A stretch of DNA of 64,000 nucleotides from Lichenicola sp965198575. Its GTDB lineage: Bacteria > Pseudomonadota > Alphaproteobacteria > Acetobacterales > Acetobacteraceae. The stretch is taken from assembly GCF_965198575.1 (NCBI RefSeq), contig NZ_OZ240671.1, forward strand, positions 2,356,001 to 2,420,000. Reading direction: 5' to 3'. Below, in pieces: positions 48,693 through 57,019 of this stretch (positions within the stretch are counted from its first letter, which is position 1; the number at the start of each line of letters is the position of its first letter). A program made the translations under genes and the position numbers. The notes under the pieces were generated by a model, which saw only the letters and a list, made by a program, of their open reading frames with translations, was not told the origin of the DNA and searched no databases.

Positions 48693-48703
48693 GTCGTCAG
48701 CAT
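48230..48703 (-). CDS. Small polytopic membrane protein (intact copy)
   Basis: 157 residues with four hydrophobic segments, among them 'LSILALPLLLVLLMVLFDTV', 'GLLVLLGMIVTWAATLL', 'PLPVALHAALRSAPCLAGIM' and 'GGLAAVTLLPGLAVAVALAV'. No family is recognised. Its 3' end is antisense to the DUF3297 3' end, an arrangement retained from the duplicated ancestor. The ATG at 48703 has a weak ribosome site. The frameshifted paralogue is at 42348-42800, which suggests that only this copy is under selection. Confidence 0.65.
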   Translation of the reverse strand: MLTTTWRAGVVIALVSGIGALSILALPLLLVLLMVLFDTVAHGLLVLLGMIVTWAATLLQSGGGLPPYSAIALAPLPVALHAALRSAPCLAGIMLVLFRPRPGRSWWLVALLWGASAAIGGGLAAVTLLPGLAVAVALAVLPQPSAAASPSDAASHR

Positions 48704-48721
48704 CGACGGTGTTCGCGTGTG

Positions 48722-49390
48722 CTACGTGTCCGATGCCTCGAGCGAGGCGACGAGTGCCTGAAACCGTTTCAGGTAGAAGCCCTTGTTCGAAGTGCGCATT
48801 ATTTCGGTATAGACGTCGACCAGGTGCTCGTAGTCGGCACGTCCTACAAGCTTCGCAACAATGACGCCTGTCGTACAGCGAAAGTAGGATACACCGCGAT
48901 TGACGTTGTGCTCGAGCGGTGCGGAATTGAGCTCCCGGTCGATCTCATCCAGAACGTCGAACCTCTGGAAATAGCCGAGCGCGAAATCGGTAAAGACGTG
49001 GAAAATCGAGTCGCAGGCGGCTGGAACATCCTCGATCGAGTTGACCGGAAATTCGCAGGCGCTGTTGCTTCCGGACGTCAGTTGTCCGACGAAGCTGCCG
49101 ATTGTTGCCGTGTCTGGCTGATACTTCGGCTCGAAGCCCGACGTCCGATGGAAGATGGTCTCCACACGTTCGTTTCGAACAGCGGCCGTTGGTTGAACCC
49201 GCCAACCTGGCTTTCCATCCAGCTTGTTGTCGAGGAAGGCGAGATGGAACATGTCGCAAACACCATCATGCTCGCGACGGAACGTATCCTTGGTGCGTTT
49301 CAGCTTGAAGCCGTGTTCGGCGAGCCGAGGCGCAAGGCGGTCGAAGACTGCCCGCTTCAGGTGTTCCTGGTCTGCAGCATCATGACCCAT
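48722..49390 (-). CDS. Probable immunity protein for the adjacent toxin (DUF4304-like)
   Basis: 222 residues, starting exactly after the toxin gene stop (TGA then ATG). The sequence begins 'RLAPRLAEHGFKLKRTKDTF' and has alternating strands such as 'VCDMFHLAFLDNKLDGKPGW', a pattern I associate with DUF4304-type immunity proteins. GC content is lower than the neighbours, common for immunity genes. The head-to-tail contact with a gene ending in a nuclease-like domain makes an effector-immunity pair likely. The family name is tentative. Confidence 0.7.
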   Translation of the reverse strand: MGHDAADQEHLKRAVFDRLAPRLAEHGFKLKRTKDTFRREHDGVCDMFHLAFLDNKLDGKPGWRVQPTAAVRNERVETIFHRTSGFEPKYQPDTATIGSFVGQLTSGSNSACEFPVNSIEDVPAACDSIFHVFTDFALGYFQRFDVLDEIDRELNSAPLEHNVNRGVSYFRCTTGVIVAKLVGRADYEHLVDVYTEIMRTSNKGFYLKRFQALVASLEASDT

Positions 49391-50623
49391 TCAGAAGTCT
49401 CCTGGCCGGACGATGTCGACTTTCGTGGGGGGGATCTGGAAGCCGGCGGGATAGTCAGGCCCGCCCGCATTGCCGACAACCTGGCCGCCATTGTTTTCGA
49501 GAAGCGGGTAGCCGGTGGTCTGATTGGGCGTCAAGCCGGCCGTGTCGGAGGACTTGAAGTCCGTCAGCCTCAAGGTGTTGGTGTCGTCCTGGCCGATCGC
49601 GTCCAGACGTACCCGGTAATCAGCGAGCTCGCCATCATCGGTGTATGGCCGGACGCTGACCTGGGACGCGACGTTGGTCTGGGTCGTCTCCAAATTCTGC
49701 AGGCCCTGTGCCTCGAAAGCCTTCCCCTGCGCGGCATTCTCGGTGACCGTCGGGCCCCTCGCGGTTTTTCCACCGACACCCTGGCCGCGGTTCGGATTGA
49801 CCGTCTGCGACGAGGGATCGTCGGCGCCACCGCCGCTGCCCGAGGCCGATTCACCGCCGCCGCTGGTGGCGCGCTTGGCCATCCTGGTGATCAGCATGCT
49901 CACGAACAGCACGCCCAGGATCGCGAGCGCTTCGGCGGCGCTGTCGGCGGCAGCGTCCAGAGCGGCGTCGCTGGTCGCGCGGGCGCCCTTGATGCAGGCG
50001 CCGGTGAGCTCGACCAGGGCGATCATGCCGCTCCAGCCGGCGGCCCGGATCGCCATTGCGACCAGCACGGCGTCCACGACTTCACCGACGCCGAAGCCCT
50101 GCGCGATCACCAGGGCCAGTAGCCCGGCATCCAGCAGCAGCAGGTTCCGTGGCGTCAGCATGGCCTGGATCTGGTGACCCACCTCACCCGGAATGCGCTT
50201 GAAGGCGCGCCCGGCCATCGTCGTCAGCCGCTTTTGCGTGCTCCAGTGGCCGACATCGGCGGCGGGGGCAGCGGGCGGCGATGCGGCCCCGGGCGCGGCT
50301 GGCGCAGGGCGGTTCGACGTCAGCTGAGCCGGGTGGGGTGTCGAGACCGTCGCCGCGACCATGCCGAGACGATGCGCCGCGAGGGCCGAACGGAGCGCCT
50401 GGATGACGGCGGCATCGGTCAGAGGCCCCGCGGCACCCGCGACATGATGACGTGCCAGGTAGGTGCGCAGCGCGTTCATCTGGCTGGGATCGCGTTCCAC
50501 CCAGCCCATCGCCGCGCGGGCCTGCATGTCCGCCGGGCCTTCATGTGGACGCGCGAGCACGGTCAGCGGGCGGACCGATGCGAGGCCGCGATCATCCAGC
50601 GGGCCGAGGAACAACGTGGTCAT
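49391..50623 (-). CDS. Polymorphic toxin with C-terminal restriction-endonuclease-like domain
   Basis: 410 residues from the ATG at 50623 (GTG 50650 also possible). The N-terminal ~140 residues are unclassified, followed by a Pro/Ala-rich linker. Two hydrophobic segments lie mid-protein ('LLLLDAGLLALVIAQGFGVG' and 'AEALAILGVLFVSMLITRM'). The C-terminal domain reads 'YRVRLDAIGQDDTNTLRLTD' then 'FKSSDTAGLTPNQTTGYPLL' and 'PAGFQIPPTKVDIVRPGDF'. The D...D/E-x-K-like arrangement (LTDFKSS) with LTPNQ and IPPTKVDIVRP is what I remember from toxin C-termini of T6SS/Rhs-type effectors. Without PAAR, VgrG or Rhs repeats here, the secretion route is unknown. The immunity gene follows with no gap. Confidence 0.72.
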   Translation of the reverse strand: MTTLFLGPLDDRGLASVRPLTVLARPHEGPADMQARAAMGWVERDPSQMNALRTYLARHHVAGAAGPLTDAAVIQALRSALAAHRLGMVAATVSTPHPAQLTSNRPAPAAPGAASPPAAPAADVGHWSTQKRLTTMAGRAFKRIPGEVGHQIQAMLTPRNLLLLDAGLLALVIAQGFGVGEVVDAVLVAMAIRAAGWSGMIALVELTGACIKGARATSDAALDAAADSAAEALAILGVLFVSMLITRMAKRATSGGGESASGSGGGADDPSSQTVNPNRGQGVGGKTARGPTVTENAAQGKAFEAQGLQNLETTQTNVASQVSVRPYTDDGELADYRVRLDAIGQDDTNTLRLTDFKSSDTAGLTPNQTTGYPLLENNGGQVVGNAGGPDYPAGFQIPPTKVDIVRPGDF

Positions 50624-50827
50624 CGGGCTGCGCAGCGTCAGCACGTCCACCGGCGTCTGTGACCGTCCCACCGCTGTTCCCCGTCCGGAGCGTCGTCCGC
50701 ACCGTGCAGGCCGAAGCCGAGCACGGTCAAGCGCCCGTCGAAACGACCGATGCGGGGCAACACCTTCCCCGCGCGACGAGGAGGTCCGGAGCCATCTGGA
50801 CACAGCCGGCTCTGCAGCATAAGGAAC

Positions 50828-50840
50828 GTTACCGTATAAC
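50828..50840. promoter_or_regulatory. Dyad overlapping a -10-like element upstream of the TonB-dependent receptor
   Basis: GTTA (50828-50831) - CCGTA - TAAC (50837-50840) is a small inverted repeat that contains TATAAC (50835-50840), 17 bp before the ATG at 50857. It could be an operator overlapping the promoter; no good -35 is seen. Confidence 0.35.
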
Positions 50841-50856
50841 ATAACAGAGGGTTCCA

Positions 50857-53037
50857 ATGCCGCCTCCGTCTCCGCTTGCTCTTCTCGTCGTGGGCCTCTC
50901 GGTCGGTGCCGTGACCGGCGGTGTCGCGGCTGCGCAGACGGTCCCGACGCCTCCTTCGATGGCGACCACCGGTGATCCCGCGCCCGCCGTTCCCGACCAG
51001 CCCGAGCAGGTCACCGTCCGGCTGGACCGGGCGCGGTCGGAGCTGTTGCCGAGCCTCGGCGCGCAGGTCTATCGGTTCGGCAGCAGCACGCTCGGGACCA
51101 TCCCTCAGGGCGACAACGCGCCGCTCAACCAGGTGCTGCTGCAGGCACCCGGTGTGGCGCAGGACAGCTTCGGCCAGATCCATGTCCGCGGCGACCATAA
51201 CGAGGTGCAGTTCCGCATCGATGGCGTGCAACTGCCGGAAGGGCTCGCGGTGTTCGGGCAGAGCCTGCAGACGCGGTTCGCGCACGACCTGTCGCTGACC
51301 ACCGGCGCGCTGCCTGCACAATATGGTTTCCTGACCGCGGCCGTCATCGATATCGACGTCAAGACCGGCGCCAATTCACCTGGCGGCGAGGTGTCGCTCT
51401 ATGGCGGTGCGCGGGACTATGTCCAGCCATCCTTCAGCTACGGTGTTGCCGGCGGGCGCTGGGACCTGTTCGTCACCGGTGACGCGCTGCATGACCGCGT
51501 CGGGATCGAGAACCCGACCAGCACCTTCAACGCCATTCACGATCTCAGCAACCAGTACCACGACCTTGCCAAAATGACCTTCACGGCGGACGTCGATACG
51601 CGGGTCAGCCTGATCGCCGGTGTCTCCGACGCGGAATACCAGATCCCCGACAATCCCGGGCAGGTCGCAGATCTCGGGATCTCCGATAACGGCGTCACCA
51701 GTTTCGACAGCCGGAACCTCGCCGAGCACCAGAAGGAAATCACCGACTTCGGGATCCTGTCACTGCAGAAGGAGATCGGCACGCTGACGCTGCAGAGCTC
51801 GGTGTTCACCCGTTACAGCAGCCTGTATTATTCGCCCGATCCGGTGGGTGACCTGCTGTTCGACGGCATCAGCCAGACGGCCGCGCGTTCGGTGATGTCG
51901 ACCGGATGGCAAACCGATGCGAGCTGGCACCTCGATGACCAGCACACGCTCCGTACTGGCGAGCAGGTTTTCGTCGAGCGCAACGTCTCCCGCACCAGCT
52001 CCGTCGTGTCGCCGCAGATCGGCACCGATGCCAATGGCAACCCGGTCTATGGAAGCACGCCGGAAACCATCCAGGACGGTAGCGGCAAGACCGGCATGGT
52101 GTATGGGTTCTATGTGCAGGACGAGTGGCGGATCCTGCCCAGGGTCACGATCAATTATGGCGTCAGGTTCGACGGCGTCAGCGAATATGTCAGCGCCACG
52201 CAGCTGAGCCCGCGGGTGAACGTGGTGTGGCGCCCGACCGGCAGCACCACGCTGCATGCCGGCTATTCCCGTCTGTTCACGCCACCACCGTTCGAGCAGG
52301 TGAGCGACACCAGCATCGGCAGCTTCCAGAACACGAGCGCCGCCGCCCAGGTGACCGAGAACAGCAGGGTGCAGCCGGAGCGCGATCATTATTTCGATGG
52401 CGGGATCGACCAGATCGTGTTGCCCGGCCTGCATGTCGGGCTCGACGCATACTACAAGCAGGCGACCAACCTCATCGACGAGGGACAGTTCGGTGCGCCG
52501 ATCATCCTGTCCGCGTTCAATTACGCGAAGGGAGAGGTGCACGGCTACGAGGCGAGCGTTTCCTACGATCGCGGGCCGCTCTCGCTGTACGGCAACGTCG
52601 CCTGGTCGCGCGCGATCGGCAAGGACATCACCTCGTCGCAGTTCGATTTCAGCGCCAGCGATCTCGCCTATATCAGCAACCGCTGGGTGCATCTCGATCA
52701 TGACCAGCGCTGGACCGGATCCGGAGGCGCTGCCTACACCGTTTTCGCAGGCACGCCGGATCCACTGCGTGCGTCAGCCGATCTCGTCGTCGGTTCGGGG
52801 CTGCGTGCGGACGGCAGCACGCCGAACGGTCGCGCGCTGCCGGGATACTACACGATCAACCTGGCGCTGGCGCAGACCTTCAAGCGTGCCGTATTACGAG
52901 GCACCACGCTGCGCCTGGACCTGCTGAACCTGCTAGATCGGCGCTACATCATTCGCGACGGCACCGGCATCGGCGTGGGTGCGCCGCAATACGGCCTGCG
53001 TCGCACCATCCTCGCCGGCATCAGCCAGCGTTTCTAG
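50857..53037 (+). CDS. TonB-dependent outer-membrane receptor
   Basis: 726 residues from the ATG at 50857 (agagg 6 nt upstream). An export signal ('LALLVVGLSVGAVTGGVAAA') precedes the plug domain, with 'PLNQVLLQAPGVAQDSFGQI' then 'HVRGDHNEVQFRIDGVQLPE', the usual plug motif. A 22-strand-type barrel follows and ends in 'YGLRRTILAGISQRF' with C-terminal Phe, required for barrel insertion. The ligand is unknown: no siderophore or cobalamin genes are adjacent and no Fur box was recognised. The adjacent convergent dehydrogenase operon may or may not be functionally linked. Confidence 0.93.
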   Translation: MPPPSPLALLVVGLSVGAVTGGVAAAQTVPTPPSMATTGDPAPAVPDQPEQVTVRLDRARSELLPSLGAQVYRFGSSTLGTIPQGDNAPLNQVLLQAPGVAQDSFGQIHVRGDHNEVQFRIDGVQLPEGLAVFGQSLQTRFAHDLSLTTGALPAQYGFLTAAVIDIDVKTGANSPGGEVSLYGGARDYVQPSFSYGVAGGRWDLFVTGDALHDRVGIENPTSTFNAIHDLSNQYHDLAKMTFTADVDTRVSLIAGVSDAEYQIPDNPGQVADLGISDNGVTSFDSRNLAEHQKEITDFGILSLQKEIGTLTLQSSVFTRYSSLYYSPDPVGDLLFDGISQTAARSVMSTGWQTDASWHLDDQHTLRTGEQVFVERNVSRTSSVVSPQIGTDANGNPVYGSTPETIQDGSGKTGMVYGFYVQDEWRILPRVTINYGVRFDGVSEYVSATQLSPRVNVVWRPTGSTTLHAGYSRLFTPPPFEQVSDTSIGSFQNTSAAAQVTENSRVQPERDHYFDGGIDQIVLPGLHVGLDAYYKQATNLIDEGQFGAPIILSAFNYAKGEVHGYEASVSYDRGPLSLYGNVAWSRAIGKDITSSQFDFSASDLAYISNRWVHLDHDQRWTGSGGAAYTVFAGTPDPLRASADLVVGSGLRADGSTPNGRALPGYYTINLALAQTFKRAVLRGTTLRLDLLNLLDRRYIIRDGTGIGVGAPQYGLRRTILAGISQRF

Positions 53038-53058
53038 CCAAGGCCCCTCCGGGGTCGA

Positions 53059-54255
53059 TCAGTGAGCGAACTGCCTGGCCGTCACGGTCCCGGCGCGTCC
53101 GGAGAAATGCCGGATCACGTAATTCGACAAAGCCGCCAGTTCCTCATGCGTATAGGCGCCGGTGAAACCGTGCATGAACATCAGCCCCTGGTCGGTCTGC
53201 AACTGTGAGCCGTGCTCCAGCACCTGCACGATATTGGCTCCCGAGGGATCGCCCACGCTGTGATCCCCGGCGAGCGCCGCCCACGCGGATTGGCGACCAC
53301 TGCCGTCGGGCAGGTGGCACCCGGCACACGCCTCCGCGAAGATCCGTGCACCCAGCGCATCGTCGCTCGCGGCACCTGCAGGCAACGCGGCCGACACCAG
53401 CGCCGGACCATCGGCCCGTGCCGGCACGTCCCGCAGATACGCCACCATCGCGCGCAGATCGTCCTCGGTCATGTAGCTCAGGCTGTTCTGCACCGCCTCG
53501 GCCATCGGTCCGGACGCCGGCCCGTGTCCGGGCGCCTGTCCGGCATGGAGATATTGCACGAGCTGGTCGTCGCTCCAGCCACCCAGACCATGGTCCTTGT
53601 CGCTGGTCAGGTTGTAGGCGAGCCACCCCTGCTGTTCGGCACCGGCGAGTTGCTGGCTGCTCAACCCCTGCATGAAATTGCGTGGCGTATGACACTGCGC
53701 GCAATGCCCGAGCGCCTCGACCAGGTAGGCGCCGCGGTTCCATTGATCGGACTTTCCGGCCACCGGCTGGAACCGGTGATCCGGATTGTTCAGCATGTTC
53801 CAGCCGATCATCAGCCAGCGCTGGTCGAACGGGAACCGCATCCGGTTGGCGGGAACAGCCGCGTTGCTCGGTGTCAGCGTGAACAGATACGCCTTGATCG
53901 CCAATGCATCGGCCCGGCTCATCTGCGTGTAGGAGTTGTACGGCATCGCCGGATACAAATGCTTGCCGCCGCGGCCGATGCCATGATGCAGCATCTCGAC
54001 CCACTCGTCGTCGGTGTAGAGCCCGATCCCGACGTCGCGGTCCGGCGTGATGTTGGGAGAGTACAGTACGCCGAACGGCAGATCGAATTCCCGGCCACCG
54101 GTCCAGGCAGCCCGACCCGGCGCCGAATGGCACGCCACGCAATCCGCAGCGCGGGTCAGATATTCGCCGCGCTGGAGCAGCGTCTGGTCGGCCGCATGAG
54201 CGACGGAAACCCCGCCCGCCAGCAGCGCCAGCAGCGAGACAAGTACGCGACGCAT
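53059..54255 (-). CDS. Three-haem cytochrome c subunit of a periplasmic dehydrogenase
   Basis: 398 residues from the ATG at 54255, 5 nt after the large subunit's stop. A signal peptide ('VLVSLLALLAGGVSVAHA') is followed by three CxxCH haem sites: Cys39-Cys42-His43 ('DCVACHSAPG'), 'GHCAQCHTPRNF' and 'EACAGCHLPDGS'. It is the same size and haem count as the cytochrome subunits of acetic acid bacterial alcohol and aldehyde dehydrogenases, which pass electrons from the catalytic subunit to ubiquinone. Here it would accept electrons from the 2Fe-2S and molybdopterin subunits encoded just upstream. Confidence 0.93.
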   Translation of the reverse strand: MRRVLVSLLALLAGGVSVAHAADQTLLQRGEYLTRAADCVACHSAPGRAAWTGGREFDLPFGVLYSPNITPDRDVGIGLYTDDEWVEMLHHGIGRGGKHLYPAMPYNSYTQMSRADALAIKAYLFTLTPSNAAVPANRMRFPFDQRWLMIGWNMLNNPDHRFQPVAGKSDQWNRGAYLVEALGHCAQCHTPRNFMQGLSSQQLAGAEQQGWLAYNLTSDKDHGLGGWSDDQLVQYLHAGQAPGHGPASGPMAEAVQNSLSYMTEDDLRAMVAYLRDVPARADGPALVSAALPAGAASDDALGARIFAEACAGCHLPDGSGRQSAWAALAGDHSVGDPSGANIVQVLEHGSQLQTDQGLMFMHGFTGAYTHEELAALSNYVIRHFSGRAGTVTARQFAH

Positions 54256-54260
54256 CACTC

Positions 54261-56438
54261 TCAAGCCTCGTTCAGCTGGCCGGTCGCGAACGGGATGCGT
54301 CTGAGCCGCCGTCCGGTGGCGGCGAAGATCGCATTGGCGAGGGCAGGGGCCGCCGCGACGGTGCCGGTCTCGCCGATGCCGCCGATCGTGCCGGTCGGAT
54401 TATGCACGATATGCACGTCGATCGCCGGCGCCTCGTTGATCCGCATCATGCGGTAATCGTGGAAGTTCGATTGCTGGACACGCCCGTTCTCGATCGTGAT
54501 CTCGCTGTAGAGCGCCATGGTGAGGCCGAAGATGATCCCGCCCTGCACCTGCGCCTTGATCGTGTCTGGATTGACCACCGGGCCGCAATCGAGTGCCACC
54601 GTCACGCGCTTGACCTGGATCTCGCCCTTGTCACTCACGGCAACCTCGGCAACGGTCGCCATCGTCGTGCCGAACGCGACCTGCAACGCGATCCCCCGCC
54701 CCGTGCCGGCGGGCAGCTTCGTGCCCCATCCGGCCTTCTCGGCAGCAAGATCGAGCACCGCATGCGTGCGATGATCGTCCGCCGGCAACAGCCCCCGGCG
54801 AAACTCGACCGGATCCTTCGAGGCCATCGCGGCAAGTTCGTCCATCACGCTCTCGACCACGAACACGTTGTGGGTCGGGCCGACGCCGCGCCACCACAAC
54901 GTGGTGACCGCACTCGGCTCGTGCTGGACATACTCGGTTTTCTGCGAGGGGAACTTGTATGGCGTTTCGGCCGCGCCCTCGATCGCGTCCGGATCGAGCT
55001 TGCCGCCCATCTGCATGCCAGGCGGCGCCCAGCGCGCCATCACCGACGAGCCGGTCACCCGGTGCGACCATCCGGTGAGCTTGCCATCCGCATCGAGCCC
55101 AGCCGAGATCCGGTCGTAATAGTACGGGCGGAACAAATCGTGCTGGATGTCCTCCTCGCGCGTCCAGATCAGCTTCACCGGGTAGTTCACGTGCTTGGCG
55201 ATCCGCGCCGCCTGGGTGATGCTGTCGACGTCGAGGCGGCGACCGAACGCGCCGCCGATGATCTGGCAATGCACCTGAACGCTCTCGATCGGTAGCCCGG
55301 TCACTTTCGCCACCGTCGCCTGCGCGCGCACCGGGACCTGCGTGCCGACCCACAGATCCGCACCGTCCGGCCGCACATGCAGCGTCGTGTTGATCGGCTC
55401 CATCGGCGCATGCGCCAGGAACGGCAGCTGATACACAACGTCGAGTTTTTTCGCCGACGCCGCGATCGCCGACGGTGCGTCACCTTCGTTCTTGGCCACC
55501 ACGCCCTGGCCCTGGGAGGCCGCATCGAGCCGCTCGATCACCAGCTTCATGCTGGTTGCCGCGTTCGGCCCCTCGTCCCATTGCGCGGCGGCGGCCTGCA
55601 GGCCCTGCTTTGCTGCCCACATGTGGTCGCCGATCACCGCGATGACGTCGTCCAGCGCCACCACGTCGCGCACGCCCTTGATCGCCCGCGCCGCCTTCTC
55701 GTCGAACGATCGCAGCCGGCCGCCCTTCACCGGGCAGGCGCTCACCGTGCCGATCCCCATGCCGGGGATCTTGACGTCGATGCCGAACACCGCGGTGCCG
55801 TTCACCTTCGGCGGCGTGTCGAGACGGCGCGGCGAGGTGCCGATCAGCGTGAAGGCCGACTGCTCCTTGAGGGCGACCTTCGGGGGCACCGGCAGCAGCG
55901 CCGCCGCGTCGACCAGCGCACCGTAGGCCAGCGTCCGGCCGCTCGCCGAATGTGTCACCACCGCGCGTGCCGCGGTGCAGGTCGCCGGATCGACGCCCCA
56001 CTGGGTCGCGGCCGCCTGGATCAGCAGGGTGCGCCCGACCGCACCGGCCTCACGCAGCCGCATCCAGTCGCCACGGATGGAGGCCGAGCCGCCGGTCGCC
56101 TGCTCGCCCAGCGCCGGGTCGGTGTAGGCCTTCGCATCCGGAGGTGCCGCGATCGGTCTCACCTGGTCCAGCCCGACCTCGAGCTCCTCGGCGATCAGCA
56201 TGCAGGCCGAGGTCCAGATGCCCTGGCCGAATTCGGCATTCGGCATGATCAGGGTGACCAGGCCCTGGCGATCGATACGGATGAAGGCGTTCGGGGCGAA
56301 ATCCCCGGCAGGCGCCGTCCCGGTCGTCGCTGCCTGGGCAACACCTCGCGCGAATCCCGGCAACCGCAGACCCAGCATCAGCCCGCCCGCCGCGAGCCCG
56401 CCCTGGATGACGATCCGGCGCGACAGCATGGCGGTCAT
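54261..56438 (-). CDS. Molybdopterin-binding large subunit of aldehyde/isoquinoline 1-oxidoreductase-type dehydrogenase
   Basis: 725 residues. A Tat-type signal ('LSRRIVIQGGLAAGGLMLGL') indicates export in folded form. Molybdenum-hydroxylase motifs: 'LIMPNAEFGQGIWTSACML', 'VHCQIIGGAFGRRLDVDSI', 'VTVALDCGPVVNPDTIKAQV' and the C-terminal 'GGIGETGTVAAAPALANAIF' with the catalytic Glu (GETG). It matches IorB-like or AldH-like subunits that oxidise aldehydes or N-heterocycles with water as oxygen source. With the small 2Fe-2S subunit (overlap ATGA) and the three-haem cytochrome, the set resembles AldFGH of acetic acid bacteria. The substrate is not determined. Confidence 0.93.
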   Translation of the reverse strand: MTAMLSRRIVIQGGLAAGGLMLGLRLPGFARGVAQAATTGTAPAGDFAPNAFIRIDRQGLVTLIMPNAEFGQGIWTSACMLIAEELEVGLDQVRPIAAPPDAKAYTDPALGEQATGGSASIRGDWMRLREAGAVGRTLLIQAAATQWGVDPATCTAARAVVTHSASGRTLAYGALVDAAALLPVPPKVALKEQSAFTLIGTSPRRLDTPPKVNGTAVFGIDVKIPGMGIGTVSACPVKGGRLRSFDEKAARAIKGVRDVVALDDVIAVIGDHMWAAKQGLQAAAAQWDEGPNAATSMKLVIERLDAASQGQGVVAKNEGDAPSAIAASAKKLDVVYQLPFLAHAPMEPINTTLHVRPDGADLWVGTQVPVRAQATVAKVTGLPIESVQVHCQIIGGAFGRRLDVDSITQAARIAKHVNYPVKLIWTREEDIQHDLFRPYYYDRISAGLDADGKLTGWSHRVTGSSVMARWAPPGMQMGGKLDPDAIEGAAETPYKFPSQKTEYVQHEPSAVTTLWWRGVGPTHNVFVVESVMDELAAMASKDPVEFRRGLLPADDHRTHAVLDLAAEKAGWGTKLPAGTGRGIALQVAFGTTMATVAEVAVSDKGEIQVKRVTVALDCGPVVNPDTIKAQVQGGIIFGLTMALYSEITIENGRVQQSNFHDYRMMRINEAPAIDVHIVHNPTGTIGGIGETGTVAAAPALANAIFAATGRRLRRIPFATGQLNEA

Positions 56439-56905
56439 CCGGGCTGCCCCGGGGCGGTGCCGGCGGCCTGGTGGATCGCATCACGGATGCGGACGTAGGT
56501 GCCGCATCGGCAGATATTGCCCGCCATCGCCTGGTCGATCTCGGCGTCGGTCGGGCTGGGCGTCACGTCCAGCAACGCCGTCGCCGACATGATCTGGCCG
56601 GACTGGCAGTAGCCGCACTGCACCACCTCGGACGCCAGCCAGGCCTGCTGCACCTTGGCGCCGTTCGGCGTTTGGCCGATCGCCTCGATGGTCGTGACCG
56701 GCTGCTCGCCGAGCTGCCCGACGGGATACAGGCACGAACGCACCGGCTTGCCCGCGACATGCACCGTGCACGCGCCGCACTGCGCAATGCCGCAACCGAA
56801 CTTGGTGCCGGTGAGCCCGATCACGTCCCGGATCACCCACAAGAGCGGCATGTCGGCGGTGACATCGACCTGGTGTGGCGTGCCGTTGACCGTGACAGTG
56901 ATCAT
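56435..56905 (-). CDS. [2Fe-2S] small subunit of molybdenum dehydrogenase
   Basis: 156 residues from the ATG at 56905 (agga 8 nt upstream). The plant-type [2Fe-2S] cluster uses 'TKFGCGIAQCGACTVHV' plus a later Cys ('VRSCLYPVG'), and the second cluster uses 'VVQCGYCQSGQIMSATALL' with 'AGNICRCGTYVRIRDAI', as in IorA, AldF and CoxS. It shuttles electrons from the molybdenum cofactor. It is the first gene of the operon, and its stop overlaps the start of the large subunit (ATGA). Confidence 0.95.
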   Translation of the reverse strand: MITVTVNGTPHQVDVTADMPLLWVIRDVIGLTGTKFGCGIAQCGACTVHVAGKPVRSCLYPVGQLGEQPVTTIEAIGQTPNGAKVQQAWLASEVVQCGYCQSGQIMSATALLDVTPSPTDAEIDQAMAGNICRCGTYVRIRDAIHQAAGTAPGQPG

Positions 56906-56974
56906 CTGGTGGTTCCTGTAACGGAAGAGCACCGATGATGTAGAGCCCATCGCCAGCATGGGCAAACCAAAAGC

Positions 56975-56980
56975 ATTATA
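56975..56980 (-). promoter_or_regulatory. -10 element of the molybdenum dehydrogenase operon
   Basis: Read on the minus strand this is a perfect TATAAT, about 70 bp upstream of the first gene's ATG. The spacer region contains taccgtcgga; a -35 matching TTGACA is not present at 17 bp, so an activator may be needed. Confidence 0.4.
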
Positions 56981-57019
56981 TCCGACGGTAGCGTACGGTC
57001 CGTGAAGCGGACGCCGTGT

